Below are positions 1 to 5,600 of a stretch of 6,135 nucleotides of DNA, in pieces. Source of the stretch: Promethearchaeota archaeon (GTDB lineage: Archaea; Asgardarchaeota; Lokiarchaeia; Sigynarchaeales; MK-D1); assembly GCA_016839865.1 (NCBI GenBank), contig JAEOTN010000496.1, positions 1-6,135 of the forward strand. Reading direction: 5' to 3'. The stretch's first letter is position 1. Each line of letters starts with the position of its first letter. The position numbers and the translations under genes were made by a program. The notes beneath the pieces are model-generated. The model had not been told where the DNA came from and did not search any database. It saw only the letters and a list, made by a program, of their open reading frames with translations.

Positions 1-1020
1 AGTAAATTTACTAATCAAGAAGATGCAATCGAATTATTCAATGGAGAAATTCTCAAACTCCCTCGACCTTTTAAGGAAATTGAGGAAGCTACGACAGATT
101 TTTTATCAGATGCTTATCAAGAGGATTTACCCAATCCATGGGAATCTGCTGGAGAACATATTTGGATACCTGTAGATGGAGGAGAAATACGCGTAATTCA
201 TTTTAAACCAAAAAATCCTGTTTCTAAACGCCCAATTCTTTTAATCTCTGGTTGGGCAGTAGTTCCTTCCACTTTTGTTGATTATCACGAAGTTATGCAC
301 AATCGGTGTGAATGGTATTATCTAGAAACCCGAGAAAAATCTACTAGTAAATTTAAAAGACTTTCCCGATTCAATGGTCGTCTTGCACGATTTGATATGC
401 ATCAGGCAGCAAAGGACATTGGTGATGCAATCAAATTCCTTGGCCTTGACAAAATCGATTTCGTCCTTGCTGCTACTTGTTGGGGTAGCGCTATGGTCAT
501 ACAGGGGGCAATAGATCGAACTATAGATGCTCCTACAATAGTCTGCCTTGATCCTATGTTTAAATTTACCTTCCCAAAATGGCTAACGACGATTGCTCCG
601 ATTATACCTATACCTTTAGTTCATATCTTGAAACCGATTTTCAAGAGGATTATGGTAGGTGATATGCAGGAAGAAAGACAGCTTGAACGAGTCAATGAAA
701 CAATTGACGGCGCTGTTATTTGGAAATGGAAGAGGACTGCTCATCAAGTTCGTAATTTTGGATTGTTTGGAAATCTTCACAATGTGAAACAAGAAGTATT
801 TGTCGCTAATTCTAATAAGGATATGATTCATGATGACAGAAATTACCCCAACATTGCTCATCAAATCCCCAACGGACGATTTTTGAGGTTCAAAGGTGGA
901 GAGGATAAAAGAGAATATGTGATCGGAAAGCTCTCATTAGAGTTTTCAAAAGTTACAAAAAACATTGTTCCAGATTCGGTAAAAGAATTTGAAGTAGAAA
1001 TACCCAGAAGTCCTAGCTAA
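1..1020 (+). CDS. Alpha/beta-hydrolase-fold protein, 5' end outside window
   Basis: The frame is open from base 1 to a TAA stop, giving 339 visible residues with the N-terminus missing. The first in-frame ATG (base 295) is not the true start, because the fold begins before it. Visible elements, numbered from the first codon here: a strand and oxyanion-type turn (LLISGW, about 81-85), a nucleophile elbow A-T-C-W-G with Cys160 where most family members have Ser, a helical cap-like stretch (about 195-225), and a late strand with NKD (Asp274) at the usual acid position. After the last strand, where the catalytic His is expected, the sequence reads GGEDK (Glu301). Cys nucleophiles occur in this fold in PHA synthases and some hydrolases; the lost His suggests altered or absent catalysis. 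The substrate cannot be named. It converges on the phosphatase gene with an 8-nt overlap. Fold assignment is fairly sure, function is not. Confidence 0.72.
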   Translation, partial: SKFTNQEDAIELFNGEILKLPRPFKEIEEATTDFLSDAYQEDLPNPWESAGEHIWIPVDGGEIRVIHFKPKNPVSKRPILLISGWAVVPSTFVDYHEVMHNRCEWYYLETREKSTSKFKRLSRFNGRLARFDMHQAAKDIGDAIKFLGLDKIDFVLAATCWGSAMVIQGAIDRTIDAPTIVCLDPMFKFTFPKWLTTIAPIIPIPLVHILKPIFKRIMVGDMQEERQLERVNETIDGAVIWKWKRTAHQVRNFGLFGNLHNVKQEVFVANSNKDMIHDDRNYPNIAHQIPNGRFLRFKGGEDKREYVIGKLSLEFSKVTKNIVPDSVKEFEVEIPRSPS

Positions 1021-1873
1021 TCAGTTCGAGCAATGTAGAAATGACGTAAGTTGGCTTTAATTTTTCTTTTTGTTCTGGATTTTCAATATTTTCCCAATCT
1101 TTAATAGTATTTACCCCTGTTTCTACCAAAACAGAGGTAACTCTCATCTGATTAGCTTGTAAAATATCAGTGCTTAACCTATCTCCTACCAATACCATGT
1201 CATCTCGTGTGATGTCCTTGTCCACGAGACTATCCAATATCATTTGTAAACCATATGGTTTTGGTTTACCAAATATTTCCTTTGGAGGTTTACCTGAGCA
1301 TGTTTCGACTGCTGCTAACATAACACCTCCTCCTGGCCAGAATTGACCTTTTTTCGGAAATGATGAATCTGAATTAGTAGCATAAAATTCAGCACCACGA
1401 TTAATTAGTTCCATAGCTGTGCGTATCTTTGCATATGTAAAATCTACATCCCAAGATGTAATTACAGCATCAGCATGAATAGTTGGATCTAAAAGGGGGG
1501 AATATAATTCTGAGTCAGGATAAATATTATTAAGTGTTTGTTTTCCCTTAGTTTCAATCATCTCTACTAATTCTTGTGATCCGATGACAAAAACAGTCTT
1601 TATTTCGGGCAATTTTGCTAACATAAGCGATGACAGGTAACCACTCGACATGATCTGATCAGTAGAACATTTAATACCTAGGTTATTGAGTTTCCGAACA
1701 AAACTTTCTCTTGATTTTGACGCGTTATTTGTAAGGAAGAATATTTCCTTCTTTTTCTTTTCCAACTCCTCGATTACTTGCTTAACTCCAGAAATCAAGA
1801 CTTTTCCGGTGTAAATTGTCCCATCTAAATCAAACACAAATACCTTTTTGTTATATATTAGGTCCTTTATCAA
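1013..1873 (-). CDS. HAD superfamily subfamily IIA (NagD-like) phosphatase
   Basis: A 286-residue soluble phosphohydrolase, close to the usual 255-300 aa of the family. All HAD motifs are present: motif I DLDGT (Asp15 nucleophile, Asp17 acid/base), motif II LTNN (Thr48), the catalytic Lys in GKPKP (Lys203), and motif IV GDRLSTD (Asp231, Asp236 for Mg2+). The region between motif II and Lys203 is a C2-type cap and contains the ATNSD segment (165-169) typical of the 4-nitrophenylphosphatase / phosphoglycolate phosphatase / NagD group. The substrate cannot be read from sequence. The start is TTG, directly after the TAG stop of the upstream lipid kinase in the same frame, so no earlier start is possible; a G-rich ribosome binding site lies 7 nt upstream. 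Translational coupling to the kinase is likely. A phosphatase acting on a polyprenyl or glycerol phosphate would fit the neighbour, but this is inference. Confidence 0.9.
   Translation of the reverse strand: MIKDLIYNKKVFVFDLDGTIYTGKVLISGVKQVIEELEKKKKEIFFLTNNASKSRESFVRKLNNLGIKCSTDQIMSSGYLSSLMLAKLPEIKTVFVIGSQELVEMIETKGKQTLNNIYPDSELYSPLLDPTIHADAVITSWDVDFTYAKIRTAMELINRGAEFYATNSDSSFPKKGQFWPGGGVMLAAVETCSGKPPKEIFGKPKPYGLQMILDSLVDKDITRDDMVLVGDRLSTDILQANQMRVTSVLVETGVNTIKDWENIENPEQKEKLKPTYVISTLLELIS
1056..1071 (+). terminator. Possible T-rich terminator for the hydrolase gene
   Basis: A T-rich run (about 13 T in 16 bases) begins 36 nt after the hydrolase stop codon. Archaeal RNA polymerase often terminates at T-tracts without a hairpin. 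The tract lies inside the opposing phosphatase gene, where it encodes Lys/Glu-rich residues on the other strand, so its composition may be only a codon effect. Confidence 0.25.
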
Positions 1874-2941
1874 CTAAAATCCCCACCCCATTGGCATTTT
1901 TAATAGTAATTGGAATCCCCACACTCCAACAGATAAGAGAATTGGATTCAATAAATTATCTGCAATCGGAATTGTAATGATATCCAAGACTAAAAAGATT
2001 ACTGCTGCAGCAATAGCATATATTGGGCCTAGAATTATCATTGAAAATAAATAGGCACTGAAAAATCCAATTATAAATCCCAGGACAGTTTTCTTATCAC
2101 CATTAAACACTCGAATTTTTCGCTTTCCGAACTGTCGACCCAATACTGCTACAATTCCATCTGCTAAAGTAGCTGTGAACGCTGCCGAGACTGCTATTTC
2201 ATAAGAGTATAAACCCAATTTAGCTAAAAAGAAGCTAAAAACTGCTCCAAGAATCAATAACACTTGGGGTCCCGTAGAGATATATTCTTTTCTACGGAGA
2301 ATAGATTTCAAAATCCGATGGAAGAGAGTATATTCTGATTTTCTTAAAATGCGAATAAAATCCGGAACTAATACAAAAAATAAAAACAACCAGAGTACAA
2401 AATAAATTAATTCACCAGATGCGTTGGGATCATCTAAAATATAAGGATATTGTAACACATCCCCCCATAACAACTCATACAGCGCAGATCCTTTTGGACT
2501 ATTAATTATTTGAAAAATCAAATTATTTATCCACGGAAAAACCCAATAAAATCCAATTGGTACCAAAATTCCTACCAGATGGAAAGACTTTCGCATATAT
2601 TCCTCTTGAAGAGAAATATTTTCTTTAAAATCGTTTTGACTTCTATCTTTCTGTATATTTGTAGTCTTTTTCCTTCTAATTGCCCAGATTGAAAAATGTA
2701 TTACAATTATAATCCCTATTGCTATTGTGAAATACGCATCATAAGGATATGGAAATAATCCGTAAAAAATTTCATAGAAAGCAAAAAATAAGAAGAGAAT
2801 CGCACAACTTATAGTAGAAAAACCGCTGTAAAAATTTCTCTCTTTAAACCCTTTTATCGATATATAGAAAAGAAGAGAACTAGCACACAGTAAGATAATG
2901 AAAATAATTATATTCCAAATTAATCCATCTGCGGTACTCAT
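1874..2941 (-). CDS. Membrane CTP-dependent lipid kinase, dolichol/phytol kinase (SEC59/VTE5) family
   Basis: A 355-residue polytopic membrane protein starting at ATG. Hydrophobic segments lie at about 8-29, 41-62, 70-88, 122-145, 178-196, 226-245, 248-268, 285-304, 307-327 and 331-347. Family marks: RKSFH at 117-121 (the RKxxH signature opening the domain), ADGIVAVLGRQFGKRKI at 260-276 (nucleotide-binding loop), GDKKTVLGF at 281-289 (the usual G-x-K-[ST]-x-E-G-S element, here without its Glu), and IADNL at 326-330 (the conserved DN near the end). SEC59, VTE5 and DGK1 relatives phosphorylate dolichol, phytol or diacylglycerol using CTP. In an archaeon a geranylgeraniol, dolichol or archaeol-type substrate is plausible, but unproven. 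The first 110 residues, with two or three extra helices and a charged linker (89-115), precede the conserved domain. It is first in a two-gene unit with the phosphatase. A CDP-archaeol synthase (CarS) reading is less likely given RKSFH. Confidence 0.72.
   Translation of the reverse strand: MSTADGLIWNIIIFIILLCASSLLFYISIKGFKERNFYSGFSTISCAILFLFFAFYEIFYGLFPYPYDAYFTIAIGIIIVIHFSIWAIRRKKTTNIQKDRSQNDFKENISLQEEYMRKSFHLVGILVPIGFYWVFPWINNLIFQIINSPKGSALYELLWGDVLQYPYILDDPNASGELIYFVLWLFLFFVLVPDFIRILRKSEYTLFHRILKSILRRKEYISTGPQVLLILGAVFSFFLAKLGLYSYEIAVSAAFTATLADGIVAVLGRQFGKRKIRVFNGDKKTVLGFIIGFFSAYLFSMIILGPIYAIAAAVIFLVLDIITIPIADNLLNPILLSVGVWGFQLLLKMPMGWGF
1881..1890 (-). promoter_or_regulatory. G-rich ribosome binding site for the TTG-started phosphatase
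   Basis: On the minus strand the stretch TGGGGTGGGG sits in the last codons of the lipid kinase and ends 7 nt before the TTG at 1871-1873. It resembles the archaeal GGTGA-type Shine-Dalgarno and supports TTG as the start. The same bases encode the Met-Gly-Trp-Gly C-terminus of the kinase, so the composition has a second explanation. Confidence 0.45.
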
Positions 2942-2994
2942 ATATGTTCACTTGTGTTGTTCTACGTTGCTACTCTAAAAAAAATTATGAGATC

Positions 2995-3004
2995 TATATT
3001 TAAA
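2995..3004 (-). promoter_or_regulatory. Candidate TATA box for the lipid kinase-phosphatase operon
   Basis: On the minus strand TTTAAATATA is a good archaeal TATA-box match. Initiation about 25 nt downstream would fall near 2975, giving a leader of roughly 33 nt before the ATG at 2941. A weak AAGTGA ribosome-binding-like stretch lies 6 nt before that ATG. Next to the box, toward the RHH gene, is a short inverted repeat ACAGT (3004-3008) / ACTGT (3020-3024), a possible operator half-site pair that could equally be chance. Confidence 0.45.
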
Positions 3005-3025
3005 CAGTTTAGTTCGAGTACTGTG

Positions 3026-3039
3026 AAATAAATTTTTAA
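3026..3039 (+). promoter_or_regulatory. Candidate TATA-like element for the RHH gene
   Basis: The AT-only run AAATAAATTTTTAA lies 46-59 nt before the GTG start at 3085. Initiation about 25 nt downstream would be near 3055-3060, leaving a leader of about 25-30 nt. The rest of the 143-nt divergent intergenic region (2942-3084) also holds a distant inverted 7-mer, TTGTGTT (2952-2958) and AACACAA (3043-3049). No Shine-Dalgarno is evident before the GTG. Confidence 0.35.
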
Positions 3040-3084
3040 CTGAACACAACTAAGTAAGTATGGAAATACTCCAGTGATTCGAAC

Positions 3085-3294
3085 GTGAAAAATGAGGATA
3101 CGAAACTACAGAACATAACAATTGCTTTACCTGAGATTTACTGTGATAATTTGAAGAAATTGCAAGAAATGGGCATAATTAACTCCCGAAGTGACGGAAT
3201 ACGAAGAGCTATACAAGAATTTCTTGATAAAGAACTGGAAAACATTAAACTGCTTGATTTTGAACTACCGCCAGAAGAAGCTTCCGATACGTGA
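3085..3294 (+). CDS. Ribbon-helix-helix (CopG/MetJ-Arc-like) DNA-binding protein
   Basis: A 69-residue protein matching the RHH fold: N-terminal strand QNITIALP (9-16), helix A about 17-29, the turn and helix start NSRSDGIRRAI (33-43, matching the family's [YN]-x-S-R-S-E-x-I-R-x-A-I signature), helix B to about residue 50, then an acidic tail (EEASD). RHH proteins dimerise, pair their strands into a two-stranded sheet, and read the major groove of short palindromes. The start is GTG; an in-frame stop at 3055-3057 limits any upstream extension, and no other usual start codon precedes the strand. No ribosome binding site is visible, so it may be translated from a short or leaderless mRNA. No toxin gene follows, so an antitoxin role is unsupported. 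A local transcription regulator is the simplest reading. Possible targets are the palindrome at 3391-3410 and the divergent promoter. Confidence 0.82.
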   Translation: MKNEDTKLQNITIALPEIYCDNLKKLQEMGIINSRSDGIRRAIQEFLDKELENIKLLDFELPPEEASDT

Positions 3295-3350
3295 AATCTG
3301 TATAAATTTATTTCTCGATTCAATAATGGGCAAAATTTAGGTCTATAAAT

Positions 3351-3362
3351 ATTCTTATTTTT
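3351..3362 (+). terminator. Possible T-rich terminator after the RHH gene
   Basis: ATTCTTATTTTT begins 57 nt downstream of the RHH stop and could end its transcript as a hairpin-free archaeal T-tract. It also directly follows a TATAAAT element, so it may be only AT-rich promoter DNA. Confidence 0.25.
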
Positions 3363-3390
3363 AAAATATCAAATATATTAGCTGGGTATT

Positions 3391-3410
3391 AAATTCCTTT
3401 AAAGGAGTTT
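3391..3410. promoter_or_regulatory. 20-bp palindrome, candidate RHH operator
   Basis: Two 10-base arms, AAATTCCTTT and AAAGGAGTTT, are inverted with a single mismatch (T3394 against G3407). The core TCCTTTAAAGGA is a perfect 12-bp palindrome. It lies 97 nt after the RHH gene and 173 nt before the uvrB start. RHH dimers typically bind such short symmetric sites, so it is a candidate operator. As RNA it could also form a 7-bp stem with a 6-base loop. Confidence 0.4.
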
Positions 3411-3439
3411 TCGACAAAAATAGAATTGCACAAACTTTC

Positions 3440-3446
3440 TATAAAT
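3440..3446 (+). promoter_or_regulatory. TATAAAT element, one of three upstream of uvrB
   Basis: TATAAAT occurs at 3301-3307, 3344-3350 and 3440-3446, the last two within an identical TCTATAAAT. Each could be an archaeal TATA box. From 3440 initiation would fall near 3470, inside the stem-loop at 3443-3479. From 3344 it would fall near 3373, giving a leader of about 210 nt that contains both the palindrome and the stem-loop. The sequence does not decide which is used. Confidence 0.35.
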
Positions 3447-3488
3447 TGGGCAGTGTACTGGTCCTACATTGCTCAATTTCCCTTTTTT
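3443..3488 (+). ncRNA. 15-bp stem-loop followed by a T-run (structured leader, terminator or small RNA)
   Basis: Bases 3443-3457 pair with 3465-3479 over 15 consecutive positions around the 7-base loop CTGGTCC. Thirteen pairs are Watson-Crick and two are G.U wobbles (3449/3473 and 3453/3469). Those two become A-C mismatches in a minus-strand RNA, so the structure favours a plus-strand transcript. CCC and six T (3483-3488) follow at once, which resembles a bacterial-style intrinsic terminator or attenuator. It sits 148 nt after the RHH gene and 103 nt before uvrB. It could end the RHH transcript, form part of the uvrB leader, or be a separate small RNA. Confidence 0.5.
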
Positions 3489-3502
3489 CTAGGGACATAA
3501 AA

Positions 3503-3577
3503 ATGATGATGCACCCTTTTTGTTTTAGTGTGATTACATTTTTTGATGATCTACTATTTATCAAAATAGGTGTTTGA
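3503..3577 (+). CDS. Possible 24-codon leader micro-ORF before uvrB
   Basis: A short frame starts with three consecutive ATG codons (3503, 3506, 3509) after an AGGGA stretch (3491-3495, 7 nt upstream) and ends in TGA 5 nt before the uvrB ATG. The product would be a 24-residue hydrophobic peptide beginning MMMHPFCFS. Position and ribosome binding site fit an upstream ORF translationally coupled to uvrB. The length is within what chance gives in AT-rich DNA, and no homology is recognised. Confidence 0.22.
   Translation: MMMHPFCFSVITFFDDLLFIKIGV
3541..3572 (+). promoter_or_regulatory. Small hairpin abutting the uvrB ribosome binding site
   Basis: TTTTGAT (3541-3547) and ATCAAAA (3560-3566) are perfect 7-base inverted arms around a 12-base loop. 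They end one base before AGGTG (3568-3572), the likely Shine-Dalgarno, which lies 10 nt before the ATG at 3583. An alternative TTG at 3574 would be only 1 nt from AGGTG, so ATG is preferred. The stem is AT-rich and weak, so a regulatory role is uncertain. Confidence 0.4.
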
Positions 3578-3582
3578 CCGCT

Positions 3583-5565
3583 ATGGAAGAATTCCGCGTA
3601 CATTCAAATTATACTCCTAAAGGAGACCAACCTCAAGCAATTGAAGTTATTGTTAGTTCTCTGAATAAGAGGGATAAATATATCACTCTCTTGGGGGCTA
3701 CCGGAACTGGTAAAACTTTCACCATAGCAAAGGTCATTGAAGAAGTCCAAAAACCTACGATTGTAATGGCACCGAATAAAACACTTGCTGCGCAGCTTTA
3801 TCAGGAGTATAAAGAGTTTTTTCCAGAGAATGCGGTAGAATATTACATCTCTTATTATGATTACTACCAACCTGAAGCATATTTACCTGCATCTGGTTTG
3901 TACATCGAGAAAGATTTAGATATTAATGACCAAATTCGCTGGTATCGTCTTAAATGTTTAAGTTCTCTGCTAACACGTCGAGATGTAATCGTTGTGGCTT
4001 CAGTTTCTTGTATATTTGCATCTGGAGACCCAAATATCCGTAGAGATAGCATAATTACGCTAAAGGTCGGAGAAACTAAAAGTATTCGAGACTTATCAAA
4101 AGAATTAGTGCGAATTGCTTATACTCGAAATGATGTAGAAATCAAACCAGGATTATTTCGAGTTAAGGGAGATACTGTAATAATATATTCTGCTGAATTG
4201 AATTTAGGATATAAGCTATTCTATTTTGGAGATGAAATAGAAGAGATTCATGAAATAAACATGTATACGGGGAAGACAACGCGAAAAGTAAATGAAATTT
4301 TCTTATTCCCAGCAAGTGAATACGTGACCAATTATGATATTCTTGAGCAGATTGTCAATGATATTCGAAAAGATTTAAAGGATGAGGTAGAAGAGTTCAA
4401 ATCTCAAGAGAAATATGCAGAAGCGCAGAGATTAGAGCAAAGAACCAACTATGATATGGAAACAGTTCTCGAATTTGGAACTTGTAAAGGAATTGAGAAT
4501 TATTCTCGCTATTTTGATGGAAGAGAAATTGGGGAGAGACCTTACTGTCTTCTTGATTATTTTCCTGAAGACTATTTAATCGTTATGGATGAAAGTCACA
4601 TTGGAGTCCCTCAAGTTCATGGTATGATTGGAGGAGATGTTTCAAGGAAGAAGAACCTAGTTGATTATGGATTCCGTATAAAAGCTGCCTATGATAACCG
4701 TCCCCAAACTTTTGAAGAATGGGATAATAAAATTAACCAGATTATATTCACCAGTGCAACTCCTGGAGATTGGGAGTTGGAAAAAAGTAAAATTGTAGCT
4801 GATCAAGTAATTCGACCCACTGGATTGATCGATCCCACCGTGGAAATGCGTCCAACAGAGGATCAAATTGAGGATTTACTCAATGAAATCCGACAGGTAG
4901 TATTAAGGAATGAACGAGTTTTGGTCACAACATTAACCAAACGCCTCAGTGAAAACATTGCTGAGTACTATAAACAACGTGGGATTAAAATCAAGTATCT
5001 ACACAGTGATATTGATACGGTTGAACGCTCTGAAATAATCCGAAAACTACGTAGTGGCGAAATAGAAGTAATCGTTGGAATTAACCTTCTTAGGGAGGGA
5101 TTAGACCTCCCTGAAGTATCATTAGTTGCAATATTAGATGCTGATCGAGAAGGATTTTTGCGGAACACACGCTCCTTAATTCAAACCATCGGAAGAGCCA
5201 GCAGAAATGTAAATGGCAAGGCAATACTTTACACAGATAAAACTACGAAATCTATTGAAGCTGCAATCCGAGAAACAAACCGTAGACGAGATAAACAGAT
5301 TGCTCATAATAAACAGCATAATATCACTCCTCAGACAATAGAAAAAGAGGTTCGTGAATCATTATCCCGAGATGTTGCAGATGATGAAGAATCTGAGACG
5401 AAATTAAAGATAACAATAGAAGAACGTATTGAGAAGGAAGCGAATAAATTGGATTTACTGGATGAGTTAGATTCCCTTATGCGAGAATATGCTGATAAGC
5501 TAGAATTTGAGAAAGCTGCATTTTTACGAGATAAAATAAAAGAAATAACAGAGAGTTTAAAATAG
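3583..5565 (+). CDS. uvrB: UvrABC excinuclease subunit B (damage-verifying helicase)
   Basis: A complete 660-residue UvrB (E. coli 673). It receives damaged DNA from UvrA2, verifies the lesion by ATP-driven strand separation, and recruits UvrC for incision. Visible parts: N-terminal GDQPQAI (14-20); Walker A GATGTGKT (38-45); the beta-hairpin YYDYYQPEAY (91-100) that clamps one strand; DESH Walker B box (336-339); SATP (391-394); the C-terminal helicase lobe with HSDIDTVER, INLLREGLDLPEVSL and the arginine-finger motif QTIGRASR (534-541); an acidic linker; and a C-terminal UVR/UvrC-binding helix pair (about 627-657). All catalytic motifs are intact. Oddities: the usual R-x-S-A-T after the hairpin is R-L-K-C-L (122-126), and the UvrA-docking domain differs at charged positions (Lys195, Lys211, Phe213). 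The gene is bacterial in origin as a family; archaeal copies are usually attributed to transfer. ATG 3583 is chosen over TTG 3574. Neither uvrA nor uvrC is in the window. Confidence 0.98.
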   Translation: MEEFRVHSNYTPKGDQPQAIEVIVSSLNKRDKYITLLGATGTGKTFTIAKVIEEVQKPTIVMAPNKTLAAQLYQEYKEFFPENAVEYYISYYDYYQPEAYLPASGLYIEKDLDINDQIRWYRLKCLSSLLTRRDVIVVASVSCIFASGDPNIRRDSIITLKVGETKSIRDLSKELVRIAYTRNDVEIKPGLFRVKGDTVIIYSAELNLGYKLFYFGDEIEEIHEINMYTGKTTRKVNEIFLFPASEYVTNYDILEQIVNDIRKDLKDEVEEFKSQEKYAEAQRLEQRTNYDMETVLEFGTCKGIENYSRYFDGREIGERPYCLLDYFPEDYLIVMDESHIGVPQVHGMIGGDVSRKKNLVDYGFRIKAAYDNRPQTFEEWDNKINQIIFTSATPGDWELEKSKIVADQVIRPTGLIDPTVEMRPTEDQIEDLLNEIRQVVLRNERVLVTTLTKRLSENIAEYYKQRGIKIKYLHSDIDTVERSEIIRKLRSGEIEVIVGINLLREGLDLPEVSLVAILDADREGFLRNTRSLIQTIGRASRNVNGKAILYTDKTTKSIEAAIRETNRRRDKQIAHNKQHNITPQTIEKEVRESLSRDVADDEESETKLKITIEERIEKEANKLDLLDELDSLMREYADKLEFEKAAFLRDKIKEITESLK

Positions 5566-5570
5566 ACACA

Positions 5571-5580
5571 TTTTCTTTTT
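5571..5580 (+). terminator. Possible T-rich terminator after uvrB
   Basis: TTTTCTTTTT starts 5 nt after the uvrB stop. It may cause full or partial termination in archaeal fashion. The next gene begins only 20 nt later with no visible promoter of its own, so at least some read-through, or a promoter inside uvrB, would be needed. Confidence 0.3.
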
Positions 5581-5586
5581 CATTGT

Positions 5587-5593
5587 AGGAGGG
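5587..5593 (+). promoter_or_regulatory. Strong Shine-Dalgarno deciding a non-canonical start
   Basis: AGGAGGG is the best ribosome binding site in the window. It ends 7 nt before ATA (5601) and 10 nt before CTG (5604). No ATG, GTG or TTG is in the correct frame between the stop at 5586-5588 and the end of the zinc finger, so the gene must start at ATA or CTG. The spacing favours ATA. Confidence 0.6.
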
Positions 5594-5600
5594 TTCTTCA

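Noticed and set aside
1874..2941. Kinase as CDP-archaeol synthase (CarS)
   Set aside because: The RKSFH opening, the LGRQFGKRK loop and the late ADN element fit the dolichol/phytol kinase family better.
3070..3090. TTCGAA-containing stretch resembling a tRNA T-loop, on either strand; also GTTCGAG at 3012-3018
   Set aside because: Flanking bases do not form a 5-bp T-stem and no acceptor, anticodon or D arm is found nearby.
3085..3294. RHH protein as a toxin-antitoxin antitoxin
   Set aside because: No small toxin-like gene follows; the next 288 nt are non-coding, then uvrB.
3393..3500. Open frame with a TTG at 3426 running through the stem-loop to TAA at 3498
   Set aside because: It would give about 24 residues from TTG, its bases are better explained by the paired stem, and no family is recognised.
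3503..3550. Possible C/D-box guide RNA, from TGATGA repeats at about 3504-3509 and 3544-3549
   Set aside because: No CTGA D or D' box lies at usable spacing; the repeats are simple GAT runs.
3604..3870. Minus-strand open frames inside uvrB (also 3864-4052, 4657-4866, 4968-5168), inside the hydrolase (616-864) and inside the RHH gene (3138-3323), and a plus-strand one inside the kinase (2510-2692)
   Set aside because: All are antisense shadows of well-supported genes, with no domain pattern or ribosome binding site of their own.
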